The translations under genes were made by a program, and so were the position numbers. Below the pieces are notes generated by a model. It did not search any database and was not told the DNA's origin. It saw nothing but the letters and a program-made list of their open reading frames with translations. Of a DNA stretch of 64,000 bases, positions 17,223-26,151 are shown in pieces (the stretch's first letter is position 1; each line of letters starts with the position of its first letter). Source of the DNA: Thalassobaculum sp. OXR-137 (GTDB lineage: Bacteria; Pseudomonadota; Alphaproteobacteria; Thalassobaculales; Thalassobaculaceae); assembly GCF_034377285.1 (NCBI RefSeq), contig NZ_CP139715.1, positions 4,696,001 to 4,760,000 of the forward strand, given 5' to 3'.

Positions 17223-17441
17223 ATGTCCAGCGACGATCGAACCGCGTCCATGCGCCAGGCCTTCGAGGCCATGACCGCCCTCAACGGTCTCACCCTGCCG
17301 TCCGAGCGGGTGGAGACGATCTACGAAGGCTTCGTCGGCCTGCAGGCGATGGTCGCCGACCTGCGCCGGCCGCGCACCGCCGCGGCCGAGCCCGCCGGCA
17401 TCTTCGTTCCCACCACCATTACCCGGAGTGCCGCGCCATGA
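17223..17441 (+). CDS. AtzG/GatC-like small amidase partner protein (second copy)
   Basis: A 72-residue protein with the same plan as the one at 6543: a LNGLTLPSERVETIYEGF helix, a central M-V-A-D-L segment and a C-terminal AEPAGIFVP tail. Its stop overlaps the amidase start (ATGA). The ATG at 17223 has an SD (AGGGG) ten bases upstream. An upstream in-frame ATG at 17154 would place the operator inside the gene and is rejected. Confidence 0.75.
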   Translation: MSSDDRTASMRQAFEAMTALNGLTLPSERVETIYEGFVGLQAMVADLRRPRTAAAEPAGIFVPTTITRSAAP

Positions 17442-18856
17442 CCGAACCGCTGGAAAGCCTGTCCATCGCCGAACTGGGTGCGAAGCTGCGCGACGGGTCG
17501 CTGACCTCCGCCAAGATCACCGAACATTGCCTCACGCGCATCGCCGATCTCGATCCGGCCCTGAACGCCTTCATCACGGTGACCGGTGATCGGGCCATGC
17601 AGGATGCCGCCAAGGCCGACAAGGAACTGGCCGAGGGGACCGACCGCGGCCCGATGCACGGCATCCCCTATGGGCTGAAGGACATCTACGACACCGCCGG
17701 GATCCGCACGACCTGCCATTCCAAGCTGCGCGAGGACGTGATCCCGGCGACCGACAGCGTCTGCGCCGAGAAGCTGGTGAAGGCCGGCGGCGTGCTGCTT
17801 GGCAAGCTGTCGACCCACGAGTTCGCCTTCGGCGGCCCCTCCTTCGACCTGCCCTTCCCGCCTGCACGCAATCCCTGGAACCGCGACCACGGCCCGGGCG
17901 GATCGTCCAGCGGCTCGGGTGCCGCGGTGGCCATGGGCATGATGCGCACGGCCATGGGCTCCGACACCGGCGGCTCGATCCGCGGGCCGGCGGCCTATTG
18001 CGGCGTCATCGGCATCAAGCCGACCTATGGCCTGGTGAGCCGGCGCGGCGTGTTCCCGCTGTCCTACACCATGGATCATTGCGGACCGCTGTCGAAGACG
18101 GTGGAGGACGCGGCCATCACCCTGCAGGCGGTCGCGGGCTACGACGCCATCGACCCGGCCAGCGCCGACGTCCCGATCCCGGATTTCCGGGCGTCCCTCA
18201 ATGCCGGCGTGAAGGGTATGAAGATCGGCCTGCTGCGCTCGTTCTATGCGGATGCAGAGGGCATGGCGCCGGAATGCAGCGCGGCGATCGACACCGCCTG
18301 CGAAACCCTGCGCAGCCTCGGCGCCGAGGTCGAGGACGTCCAGGGCGCCTCACCCTTCACCCAGTACAATTCCTGCGGACGGGTGATCCTGCTGGCCGAG
18401 GCCTACGCGATCCACGAGGAGGATCTGAAGACCCGCCCGCTCGATTTCGGCCAGCTCACCATGGAGCGGATCATGCTCGGCGCCTATATCTCGGCCGCCG
18501 ATCTGGTCCAAGCCCAGCGCCTGCGTCGGGAACTGAGCCAGGAGGTGAACAGCATGTTCCTGAAGCAGTACGACGTGCTGCTCGCCCCCTCGTCCATGAC
18601 CCCGGCCCCGCGGATCGACGCCCCCCAGAAGGGCTTCCCGCTGGCCTGGCCGATGCAGACCATGCCGTTCAACGTGACCGGCAACCCGGCCATGTCGATC
18701 CCCATCGGCTTCAGCGACAGCGGCCTGCCCCTGTCGATGCAGATCATCGGCGGCTACTACGACGAGGCGACCGTGTTCCGGGTCGGCCAGGCCTACGAGG
18801 CGGCCACCCAGTGGCACCTGAAATGGCCGGAGCCGGCCCTGGTGGAAGCCGCCTGA
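17438..18856 (+). CDS. Amidase-signature enzyme, AtzE/GatA-like (second copy)
   Basis: A 472-residue paralogue of the amidase at 6764. The triad is Lys81 (YGLKDIYDTAG), cis-Ser156 (GGSSSGSGAAVAMG) and Ser180 (SDTGGSIRGPAAY). The two copies share long identical runs around the active site (IKPTYG-VSRRGVFPLSYTMDHCGPL) but differ in the C-terminal substrate-shaping half, so they may prefer different amides. It is coupled to its own AtzG-like partner and divergent from the ABC operon, probably sharing its regulator. No GatB is present. Confidence 0.88.
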   Translation: MTEPLESLSIAELGAKLRDGSLTSAKITEHCLTRIADLDPALNAFITVTGDRAMQDAAKADKELAEGTDRGPMHGIPYGLKDIYDTAGIRTTCHSKLREDVIPATDSVCAEKLVKAGGVLLGKLSTHEFAFGGPSFDLPFPPARNPWNRDHGPGGSSSGSGAAVAMGMMRTAMGSDTGGSIRGPAAYCGVIGIKPTYGLVSRRGVFPLSYTMDHCGPLSKTVEDAAITLQAVAGYDAIDPASADVPIPDFRASLNAGVKGMKIGLLRSFYADAEGMAPECSAAIDTACETLRSLGAEVEDVQGASPFTQYNSCGRVILLAEAYAIHEEDLKTRPLDFGQLTMERIMLGAYISAADLVQAQRLRRELSQEVNSMFLKQYDVLLAPSSMTPAPRIDAPQKGFPLAWPMQTMPFNVTGNPAMSIPIGFSDSGLPLSMQIIGGYYDEATVFRVGQAYEAATQWHLKWPEPALVEAA

Positions 18857-18866
18857 CCGTCCGGCC

Positions 18867-18913
18867 GAACGACAACCGGCCGCGCCCCCTCTCGGAAGCG
18901 CGGCCGGTCGTTC
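18867..18913. terminator. Bidirectional terminator-like hairpin
   Basis: GAACGA-CAA-CCGGCCGCGC pairs with GCGCGGCCGG-TCGTTC across a 12-nt loop. It lies between the convergent amidase and hemerythrin genes and probably serves both. Confidence 0.65.
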
Positions 18914-18934
18914 TCATTGCCCAGGGAAGAGGAC

Positions 18935-19429
18935 TCAGTCGCCCATTTCTTCCTTGTGGATCTTCCGGTACTTGGCGCCGAGTTCGCGCGCCTTCTCGTC
19001 GGACATGACGTCCCCGACCAGCGGCAGCACGTCCTCTTCCTCTTCCTCCAGATGGTGGAAGACGTCGTGGCGCAGCTCCTCGAACTTGTCGTCCCAGTCC
19101 TCGTCGTCCGGGGACATCTCTTCCATCTGCTCCATCACCTTCTTGTGCTCGCCATGCTCGGAGATGGCGTGCAGGCTCTCGTGACGGGCGTCCTTGGAGG
19201 TCTGGACGAGGGCGTTGAACAGGCTCTCCTCCTCGGCCTCGTGATGGGCGAGGAGCTCCTTCTTGGCCTTCGCCCACAGATCGTTGCGGGCCTTCTTGTC
19301 GCCGTCCTTCTCGGCGTGCAGGCGGTCGAACAGCGAGCGCAGCCGGTTATGTTCGGCGGCGATCACGTCAACGATGGTGTCCGACTTCTTCCCGCTGGCG
19401 GATTGGCGCTCCATGGTGTTCGTCGCCAT
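18935..19429 (-). CDS. Hemerythrin HHE-domain protein
   Basis: A 164-residue cytoplasmic four-helix protein from the ATG at 19429 (SD AGGAG). Candidate di-iron ligands are AAEHNRL, AHHEAEEE, SEHGEHKKV and FHHLEEEEED. The C-terminal half is strongly acidic, with the extended HHE form common in stress genes. An EcfG-type promoter (GGAAC-N16-CGTT) lies 80 bp upstream, so it is probably induced by general stress. Possible roles are oxygen, NO or iron handling. Confidence 0.88.
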   Translation of the reverse strand: MATNTMERQSASGKKSDTIVDVIAAEHNRLRSLFDRLHAEKDGDKKARNDLWAKAKKELLAHHEAEEESLFNALVQTSKDARHESLHAISEHGEHKKVMEQMEEMSPDDEDWDDKFEELRHDVFHHLEEEEEDVLPLVGDVMSDEKARELGAKYRKIHKEEMGD

Positions 19430-19509
19430 TTCACTCTCCTGACATGGTGATGAGCGGCATTGCCCGCCGACCGGCGGGTCGCTCGTTATGATGCTGATCT
19501 GAAGAGAGA

Positions 19510-19534
19510 AACGACGCAGAACTCGAACGGTTCC
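19510..19534 (-). promoter_or_regulatory. EcfG-type promoter for the hemerythrin gene
   Basis: On the minus strand GGAAC (19534-19530) and CGTT (19513-19510) are 16 nt apart, the general-stress promoter form of Alphaproteobacteria. It leaves about 80 nt before the start codon. Confidence 0.7.
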
Positions 19535-19626
19535 AAACCGCCACGCCCCAGGGGCGAGCGGTCGCATTGCAGTGCAACATCGGATGCTTCATACCGGCGG
19601 GCAGTTGGCACAGGCGGATACGGCCC

Positions 19627-22266
19627 ATGACGTTCCCGAGCGGTCTCACCCAGGAAGAGGCGGCGATCCGCCTGCAACACTACGGCCCGAACCGGCTGCC
19701 GGAGCCGAAGGCGCCGAGCCTCGCCGCGCTGTTCGGCCGCCAGTTCCTCAGCCCCTTCATCTACATCCTGATGATCGCGGCGGTCGTATCCTTCGCCATC
19801 GGCCAGATCCCGAGCGGCGCCTTCATCGTGGCGGTCCTCCTGATCAACGCGGCGATCGGGACGGTGCAGGAGCACGCCGCCCAGAAATCCGCCTCGGCCC
19901 TGCGCCGGATGGTGCGCGGGTCGGCCCGGGTCATCCGCGACGGCCGACCCTGCATGATCGACAGCGAGCAGGTGGTGCCGGGCGACCGGTTGCTGCTCAG
20001 CTCCGGCGACAAGGTGCCGTCCGACGTGCGGCTGTGCGACGCCCAGGGCCTGGCGGTGGACGAGTCCATGCTGACCGGCGAGTCCGTTACCGTCGCCAAG
20101 AGCGCCGAGGTCAGCGTCCGCAGCGACGCGCCGCTTGCCGAACGACGGGACACCTGTTTCGCCGGCACCGTCATCACCCATGGCCGGGCGGAGGGCGAGG
20201 TCATCGCCACCGGCCTCGCCACCGAGCTCGGCTCCATCGCCGGGGAAGTCTCCGCCCGGCGGGTGTCCGAGCCGCCGCTGATGATCCGGGTGCGCCGCTT
20301 CACCTATCAGGTCGCCGCCGGCATCGCGGTCGCCATCGCCGCCCTGATCGCCCTGATGCTGGCGGTCGGCGGCTACAGCACCTCGGAAATGGCGCTGATG
20401 GCGATCGGTCTCGCCGTCTCGGCCATCCCCGAGGGCCTGCCCGCCGCCCTGACCGTCGCGCTCGCCATCGGCATGGACCGCATGGCCAAGCACAACGTCA
20501 TCATCCGCAAGCTGATCGCCGTTGAGGCACTGGGTTCCTGCACCTTCATCTGTTCGGACAAGACCGGCACCCTGACCGTCAACGAGATGACGGTCAGCCG
20601 GATCGTGCTGCCCGACGGGATCAGCTTCGCCGTCACCGGCGCCGGCATCGGTCCCGGCACGGTCGAGGAGCACGACACCGGCAGCGGGGCCTGCGTGCCG
20701 ATGGCCCCGCATTTGAACCGACTGCAGGCGCTGTGCACCACCGGTACCCTGGCGAACGAGAGCCACCTGGACTATGCCGGCCGCGAGACCTGGGATTACG
20801 ACGGCGACATCGTCGACGTGGCGTTCCTGGTGCTGGCCAAGAAGCTCGGCCTGTCGATCAGCGGCCTGCATGCCGAGCAGAGCCGCCTGGAGCTGGTGCC
20901 CTACGAGTCTGAACGGGCGTTCTCCGGCAGTCTGACCCGCTGGTCGGAACGACATTTCCTGCATGTGAAGGGCAGCCCCGAAAAGCTGCTGGCGATGTCC
21001 ACGCATATGCAGACCGCCGACGGCCGGGTTCCGATCGACCATGCCGCCGTCACGGCCCAGTTCGAGGCTCTGGCCCGCGACGGCTACCGCGTGATCGCGC
21101 TGGCCCATCGCGAGCTGCCGGAGCGCGGCCCGGCGTTGCGGGCGATGGAGGAGATGACCCTGCTGGGCATGGTGGCGATGATCGATCCGATCCGCCCGGA
21201 GGCCCGTGAGGCGGTGGACCGCTGCCGGGCCGGCGGCATCGAGGTGGCGATGATCACCGGCGACCACCCGGCCACCGCCCATGCCATCGCCCGCGACCTG
21301 GACATTGCCGGACCGGACGACCCTGTGGTCACCGGCAGCGACCTGAAAGCGGCCGAGGCCAGAGGCTTGGATCATATCGACGCCCTGGTGCGCGACGCCC
21401 GGGTCTTTGCCCGGATCGAACCGCTGCAGAAGCAGCAGATCGTCGAATCCCTGATGCGGGCCGGGCATTTCGTGGCGGTGACCGGCGACGGGGTGAACGA
21501 TGCGCCGGCCATGCACCGGGCCAATGTCGGCATCGCCATGGGCAAACGCGGCACCGACGTCGCCAAGGAGGCCGCCGATCTGATTATCACCGACGACCGG
21601 TTCTCCTCCATCGTCGACGGCGTCGAACAGGGCCGGGTGGTCTACAACAACATCCGCAAGGTGGTCGGCCTGCTGATCGCCACCGGCTTCTCCGCCCTGC
21701 TGCTGTTCTTCCTCTGTGTGCTGACCGGCCTGCCCATGCCGCTGACCGCGGTCCAGCTTCTCTGGCTGAACCTCGTGGCCAACGGTCTGCAGGACGTCGC
21801 CCTGGCTTTCGAGCCGAAGGAAGGGGGCGAGCTGTCGAAACGCCCCCGCCGCCCGGGCGAACCGATCTTCGAGCGGCGCATCGTCGAGCATGTGCTGATC
21901 ATCGGCGGGGCGATGGGCCTACTGGCCTATGGCATGTTCGACGCCCTGCTGGCGATGGGCTACGACCTCGATATGGCGCGCAACCTGACGCTGATGCTGA
22001 TGGTGCTGTTCGGCAATATCCACGCCCTGTGCAGCCGGTCGGAAACCCGCTCGATTTTCCGCATCCCCTTGCTGACCAACCCGTTCCTGGTCCTGGCGGT
22101 GCCGATCGCCCAACTCGTCCATATCGGCTCGATGTACGTGCCGGGGCTGAGCGACGTACTGGCGATCCAGCCGATCGGCTGGCACGAATGGGCCTCGATG
22201 CTGGCGGTCGCCCTGGTGCTGCTGGCCCTGGAGGAAGCCCACAAGGCCTGGCACCGACGGCGGTAG
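19627..22266 (+). CDS. P2-type cation-transporting ATPase (calcium/SERCA-like)
   Basis: A 879-residue P-type ATPase from the ATG at 19627; the frame is open from 19567, but the earlier start lacks an SD. Landmarks: N-terminal cation-ATPase domain (residues 1-60), the TGES actuator loop, the membrane motif PEGLP in helix 4, phosphorylation Asp311 in CSDKTGTLT, KGSPEK in the nucleotide domain, MITGDHPAT and the hinge TGDGVNDAP. The PEGLP motif and the lack of N-terminal metal domains place it with P2A/P2-like pumps for Ca or Mn rather than heavy-metal P1B pumps. The C-terminal cation domain has the usual extra four helices. Confidence 0.88.
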   Translation: MTFPSGLTQEEAAIRLQHYGPNRLPEPKAPSLAALFGRQFLSPFIYILMIAAVVSFAIGQIPSGAFIVAVLLINAAIGTVQEHAAQKSASALRRMVRGSARVIRDGRPCMIDSEQVVPGDRLLLSSGDKVPSDVRLCDAQGLAVDESMLTGESVTVAKSAEVSVRSDAPLAERRDTCFAGTVITHGRAEGEVIATGLATELGSIAGEVSARRVSEPPLMIRVRRFTYQVAAGIAVAIAALIALMLAVGGYSTSEMALMAIGLAVSAIPEGLPAALTVALAIGMDRMAKHNVIIRKLIAVEALGSCTFICSDKTGTLTVNEMTVSRIVLPDGISFAVTGAGIGPGTVEEHDTGSGACVPMAPHLNRLQALCTTGTLANESHLDYAGRETWDYDGDIVDVAFLVLAKKLGLSISGLHAEQSRLELVPYESERAFSGSLTRWSERHFLHVKGSPEKLLAMSTHMQTADGRVPIDHAAVTAQFEALARDGYRVIALAHRELPERGPALRAMEEMTLLGMVAMIDPIRPEAREAVDRCRAGGIEVAMITGDHPATAHAIARDLDIAGPDDPVVTGSDLKAAEARGLDHIDALVRDARVFARIEPLQKQQIVESLMRAGHFVAVTGDGVNDAPAMHRANVGIAMGKRGTDVAKEAADLIITDDRFSSIVDGVEQGRVVYNNIRKVVGLLIATGFSALLLFFLCVLTGLPMPLTAVQLLWLNLVANGLQDVALAFEPKEGGELSKRPRRPGEPIFERRIVEHVLIIGGAMGLLAYGMFDALLAMGYDLDMARNLTLMLMVLFGNIHALCSRSETRSIFRIPLLTNPFLVLAVPIAQLVHIGSMYVPGLSDVLAIQPIGWHEWASMLAVALVLLALEEAHKAWHRRR

Positions 22267-22289
22267 CGCCGCATCCCCGTCTTCCTTTA

Positions 22290-22391
22290 CCGACTTCCTG
22301 GGCGACCCCGCAGGGGGCGATCCAGGACCCTGAACCGGGCGCCAGAAACACGGTCCTGGATCACCCCCTGCGGGGATGTCCAGGAAGTCGG
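22290..22391. repeat. 40-bp imperfect inverted repeat
   Basis: Arms 22290-22329 and 22352-22391 pair along their full 40 bp except for a few bases around GCGA/ATGT and one C/A position, with a 22-nt loop. It lies between convergent genes and ends 6 bp from the HyuB stop. It may work as a terminator, but the length and the CCAGGA/TCCTGG core recall REP-type intergenic repeats. Confidence 0.75.
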
Positions 22392-22397
22392 GTGATT

Positions 22398-23972
22398 TTA
22401 AATTTTCCCGTACCCGCCGCCGCCGGACGAGTCCGCGATCACCCGGTCGCCCTTGGCGATGCGCAGGTTGGTCTTGCCGGGAAGTGCGGTCTCGATGCCG
22501 TCGGCCCGCACCAGGGTCAGACGGTACGGTGCACCCGCCTCCCCGCCTTCCAGGCCGTAGGGCGGGACCACCATCCGCTCGCACATGGTGGTCAGGGTCA
22601 GCCCGTCGACCCGGGCGCGGTAGACCCGCCGCAGCCCGTCGCCGCCGGTATGCCGGCCCTTGCCGCCGGTGCCGCGCAGGATCTCCTGGCGTTCCACCCG
22701 GATCGGGTACTCGGCCTCGACCACCTCGGCAGGCGTGCCCATGACATTGGCCATGTGGGCGCGGATCGCCGGCATGCCGTCGCGGTCGGCCCGCGCGCCC
22801 TCGCCGCCGCCATGCACCTCGTAGAAGGTCGTCCAGGTGCCGTCCTCGCGATGGCCGCCGAAAATCAGCAGCCCGGCCGTGGTCGGCCCACCGGCTGACA
22901 GCTTCTCCGGCGCGAATTTCGCGAAGGCCAGGAAGACGGCATCGGCCACCCGCTGGGCGGTCTCGTGGTTGCCGCCGACCACCGGTTTGTCCGCCGGCGC
23001 GTCCAGGATCGAGCCCGGGCGGGTGACGATCGTCAGCGGCCGGTAGCAGCCCGCACTCGGCTGGATCTCCGGCCCGCAGACCGCCTTCATGACGTAGTAG
23101 ACCGAGGCGGCGGTGATGAAGCGGGTGGTGTTGATCGGACCCGGCACCGCGTCGTCGGAGGCGGAGAAGTCGAGCACCGCCTCCTCGCCCCTGATCGTCA
23201 TCGTGACCCGCACGGCCGTCGGCGCCCCGCCATGGCCGTCGTCGTCCATGAAGTCCTCACCGTCATAGACGCCGTCCGGCAGGGCGGCGATGGCAGCGCG
23301 CATCTGCCGTTCGGCCCGGTCGTGCAGGGCGGCGAAGGCGCGCTCCACCTCGTCGGCACCATAGCGGGCGAACATCTCGGCGAAGCGCCGGTCGGCAGCC
23401 CGCGTGGCCGCGACCTGAGCCAGGATATCGCCGCGCCGTTCCTCCGGCCCGCGCACATTGGCGAGCACCATGGCGAGCTTCTCCTCGTCCGGCCCCTCGG
23501 CCGTGACGATCCGCAGCGGCGGAATGCGCAGCCCCTCCTGCCAGGCGTCATAGGCGGCGGCGTAGTAGCTGCCCGGCGCGGCGCCGCCGACATCGGCCCA
23601 ATGGGCGAGGCTGACGGCGAAGGCGACGATACGGTCGCCGGAAAACACCGGGCGGATCGCCTTCACGTCGGGCAAGTGGTTGCCGCCGACCTGGGGCAGG
23701 TTGAGCAGCCAGACATCGCCCGGCTTCAGCCGGTCGCGCGGCACGATCTTCAGGAACTCCTGAACCGTGAAGCTCATGACCCCCATATGCATGGGAATGT
23801 CCTGCCCCTGGGCGATCAGCAGCCCGTCCCGGTCGGTGAGCGCGGAGGACAGGTCCCCCGCCTCGCGCAGCAGGGGCGAGCGGGCGGAGCGCATCACCAC
23901 CAGAGACATTTCCTCGGCGATGGCGGAGAGGCCGTTGCGGATGACCTCCAGGGTGAACGGATCGATGCTCAT
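22398..23972 (-). CDS. hyuB: Hydantoinase B/oxoprolinase family protein (HyuB-like)
   Basis: A 524-residue HyuB-family subunit covering the whole family, from DPFTLEVIRNGLSAIAEEM through SALTDRDGLLIAQGQDIPMH, the HxD-like metal region HWADVGGAAPGSYY and the C-terminal GGDGLRRVYRARVDG and SGGGGYGK motifs. With HyuA it forms an ATP-dependent ring-opening amidase of the hydantoin, 5-oxoproline, caprolactam or creatinine-derived type. Its start overlaps the HyuA stop by 4 bases. The actual ring substrate is not readable from sequence. Confidence 0.92.
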   Translation of the reverse strand: MSIDPFTLEVIRNGLSAIAEEMSLVVMRSARSPLLREAGDLSSALTDRDGLLIAQGQDIPMHMGVMSFTVQEFLKIVPRDRLKPGDVWLLNLPQVGGNHLPDVKAIRPVFSGDRIVAFAVSLAHWADVGGAAPGSYYAAAYDAWQEGLRIPPLRIVTAEGPDEEKLAMVLANVRGPEERRGDILAQVAATRAADRRFAEMFARYGADEVERAFAALHDRAERQMRAAIAALPDGVYDGEDFMDDDGHGGAPTAVRVTMTIRGEEAVLDFSASDDAVPGPINTTRFITAASVYYVMKAVCGPEIQPSAGCYRPLTIVTRPGSILDAPADKPVVGGNHETAQRVADAVFLAFAKFAPEKLSAGGPTTAGLLIFGGHREDGTWTTFYEVHGGGEGARADRDGMPAIRAHMANVMGTPAEVVEAEYPIRVERQEILRGTGGKGRHTGGDGLRRVYRARVDGLTLTTMCERMVVPPYGLEGGEAGAPYRLTLVRADGIETALPGKTNLRIAKGDRVIADSSGGGGYGKI

Positions 23973-26014
23973 GCCTCGCCGACCCCTTCCACTTGCGCCA
24001 CCTCGATATGGATATGGCCGTAGCCGTCGACCCGGTAGCGTTCGCGCGGCGGCACCACGATGGTCGACCAGTCGTCCTCGACGATCGCCGGCCCCTGGCG
24101 CCAGTCGCCCGGCGCCAGCGCATCACGGTTGAGACAGACCACATCCATCGCCCCGCCCTCCTCGAAGACGCAGCGCCGCCGCCCCTCTGCCGCCGCGCGC
24201 CGCTCCACGGTCGGGGTCACGCTGGGCTGCTCCGGGCCGGACACGGCGACCCGAAGGGCCGCCAGTTCCCAGGGCTCGTCGGTGCTGAAACCGTAAAGCG
24301 CGTCGTGCCGAGCACGGAAGGCGGCCCCCAAGGCTTCCACGTCGTCCAGGGTCGGATCGGCGATCTCCAGGGAGTCACTCTGGCCGCGGTAGCGCAGGGA
24401 GGCGATGACCTCCACGCTCAGCGCGGTGGCCTCCGCACCCTCGGCGCTGCGCAGGTCGGCGGAAAGTTCGTCGATGAGCGCGTCGCGGGCGGCACAGGCG
24501 GCCGCCGCGTCCCAGATCTCACTGGCCATGCCGACGGTCTGCTGCCGTCCGTAGCGCATCCGCGCCGCCACGCAGCCGAGCGCGGAGAAGCCGCTGGACA
24601 GGGCGGGCACCACCACCCGGCGGATGCCATAGGCGCGGGCGACCTCCACCGCATGCATCGGCCCGGCCCCACCGAAGGCGATCAGCGGACAGGTGCGACC
24701 GTCGACGCCGCGCTCCACCGTGATGCGGCGCAGGGCGCGGACCATGTTGGCGTGGGTGACCCGGGCGATGCCGAGGGCCGCTTCCTCCACCGACACGCCG
24801 GCACTCTCGGCGATGGGGCGCACGACGGCTTCGGCCTTGGCGAGATCGAGGGTCAGGGCGTTGCCCAGGCGGCGGCCGGGCTCCAGATAGCCGAGGATCA
24901 GGTCGGCATCGCTCACCGTCGCCTGTGTGCCGCCGCGTCCGTAGCAGGCCGGCCCCGGATCGGCCCCGGCACTCTGCGGGCCGACTAGCACGGCGCCGCT
25001 GTCGAGCCGGGCGATGGAGCCGCCGCCGGCCCCGATCGACTCCACCGCCAGGATCGGCAGGCGGATGCGGTAGCGGCCGAGCCGGTGGTCGGAGCGCACC
25101 TGGGCGGCCCCGTCCGCGACCAGACAGACGTCGGTCGTGGTGCCGCCCATGTCGAAGGTCAGCGCCTGGTCGGTGCCGAGTTCGTCGCGGATTTCGGCGG
25201 CGATGCGGGCCGAGGCGGCGACCCCGGCGGCCGGCCCCGACATGGCCAGCATCAGCGGGTGATCGGCCACCGCGTCGATTGCCGCCATGCCGCCGGCGGA
25301 ATGGAAGAAATGGAAGCGCGACCCCGCCGGCCGCCGCTCGCCGATCCGGCCCAGATAGTCCTGCACCCGGCGCATGACCGCGGCACTCAGCACCGTGGTG
25401 TTCATGCGCTCATATTCGCGCTGCTCCGGGCTGATCCGGTGGGACAGTGCCACCCGCGGCACGACCCGGCGCAGCCGCTCGCCCAGCAGGATCTCGTGCG
25501 CCGGGTTGCGGTAGGCGTGCAGCAGGCAGACCGCGACGGCCTCCGCGCCGCTCGCCGCCACCGCCTCGGCCACACGGTCGGCCTCCGTCTCGGTCAGCGC
25601 CAGATCGACGCTGCCGTCATGCAGCATCCGCTCGGCCACCGAAAAGCGCAGCCCGTCCGGCACCAGGGCCGGTGCCTTGGGCAGCAGGTCGAGCCGGTAG
25701 AGGTTGTCGCGCGACATCCGGCCGATATCGAGCGTGTCGGTGAAGCCTTCGGTCGCGACCAGCGCGGTTTTCGAAAACCGGGATTCCACGATGTCGTTGG
25801 TCACCATGGTCGTGCCATGAACCAGCTCGGCCACCGCGTCCCAGGTCAGATCGACCGCCGCCAGGGCCGAGATCAGGCCGGAGACCGGGTCGCCCGGCAC
25901 GCTCGGCACCTTGGCGGAGCGGACGTTTCCACCGCTCCGGTCGGTCGCCACCACGTCCGTGAAGGTGCCGCCGATATCGATGCCTACACGCCAGACCGCA
26001 TCCATCGCCCTCAC
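23969..26014 (-). CDS. hyuA: Hydantoinase A/oxoprolinase family protein (HyuA-like)
   Basis: A 681-residue ATP-binding subunit of the actin-like ATPase fold. The N-terminal phosphate loop VGIDIGGTFTDVV is at residues 8-21, the second loop TFDMGGTTTDVCLV near residue 285, and the C-terminal adenosine-region motif FGGAGPMHA near 445. The start is a GTG at 26014, or an ATG at 26005; both lie after a GGTGGGGTGAGGG purine stretch. The upstream gap carries TTTCCG/CGGAAA dyads, probably operators for the adjacent IclR protein. Confidence 0.92.
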   Translation of the reverse strand: MRAMDAVWRVGIDIGGTFTDVVATDRSGGNVRSAKVPSVPGDPVSGLISALAAVDLTWDAVAELVHGTTMVTNDIVESRFSKTALVATEGFTDTLDIGRMSRDNLYRLDLLPKAPALVPDGLRFSVAERMLHDGSVDLALTETEADRVAEAVAASGAEAVAVCLLHAYRNPAHEILLGERLRRVVPRVALSHRISPEQREYERMNTTVLSAAVMRRVQDYLGRIGERRPAGSRFHFFHSAGGMAAIDAVADHPLMLAMSGPAAGVAASARIAAEIRDELGTDQALTFDMGGTTTDVCLVADGAAQVRSDHRLGRYRIRLPILAVESIGAGGGSIARLDSGAVLVGPQSAGADPGPACYGRGGTQATVSDADLILGYLEPGRRLGNALTLDLAKAEAVVRPIAESAGVSVEEAALGIARVTHANMVRALRRITVERGVDGRTCPLIAFGGAGPMHAVEVARAYGIRRVVVPALSSGFSALGCVAARMRYGRQQTVGMASEIWDAAAACAARDALIDELSADLRSAEGAEATALSVEVIASLRYRGQSDSLEIADPTLDDVEALGAAFRARHDALYGFSTDEPWELAALRVAVSGPEQPSVTPTVERRAAAEGRRRCVFEEGGAMDVVCLNRDALAPGDWRQGPAIVEDDWSTIVVPPRERYRVDGYGHIHIEVAQVEGVGEA

Positions 26015-26061
26015 CCCACCTCACACCAGTCGGCACGCCGACCGGATCGGCACGGGCCTCG

Positions 26062-26115
26062 AATTTCCGATTTTCGGAAATTTTTGCACCGCAAAACTCT
26101 AAATTCGGAAATCGG
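26062..26115. promoter_or_regulatory. Dyad cluster in the hyuA promoter region
   Basis: AATTTCCGA and TCGGAAATT (26062-26070, 26074-26082) form a perfect dyad with a 3-bp centre. Next come TTTTGC-ACC-GCAAAA (26082-26096) and a half-dyad AAATTCGGAAATCGG (26101-26115). The TTTCCG/CGGAAA core also appears in the palindrome at 26974 before the IclR gene. Confidence 0.55.
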
Positions 26116-26151
26116 CGGCGGTCAACTGGCGCTCTGCATCGGATCCCCGGG

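Noticed and set aside
19486-21891. An 801-residue minus-strand open frame opposite the P-type ATPase
   Set aside because: Shadow of a GC-rich gene; composition is His/Gly/Asp-rich without motifs, while the plus strand has every P-type ATPase motif.
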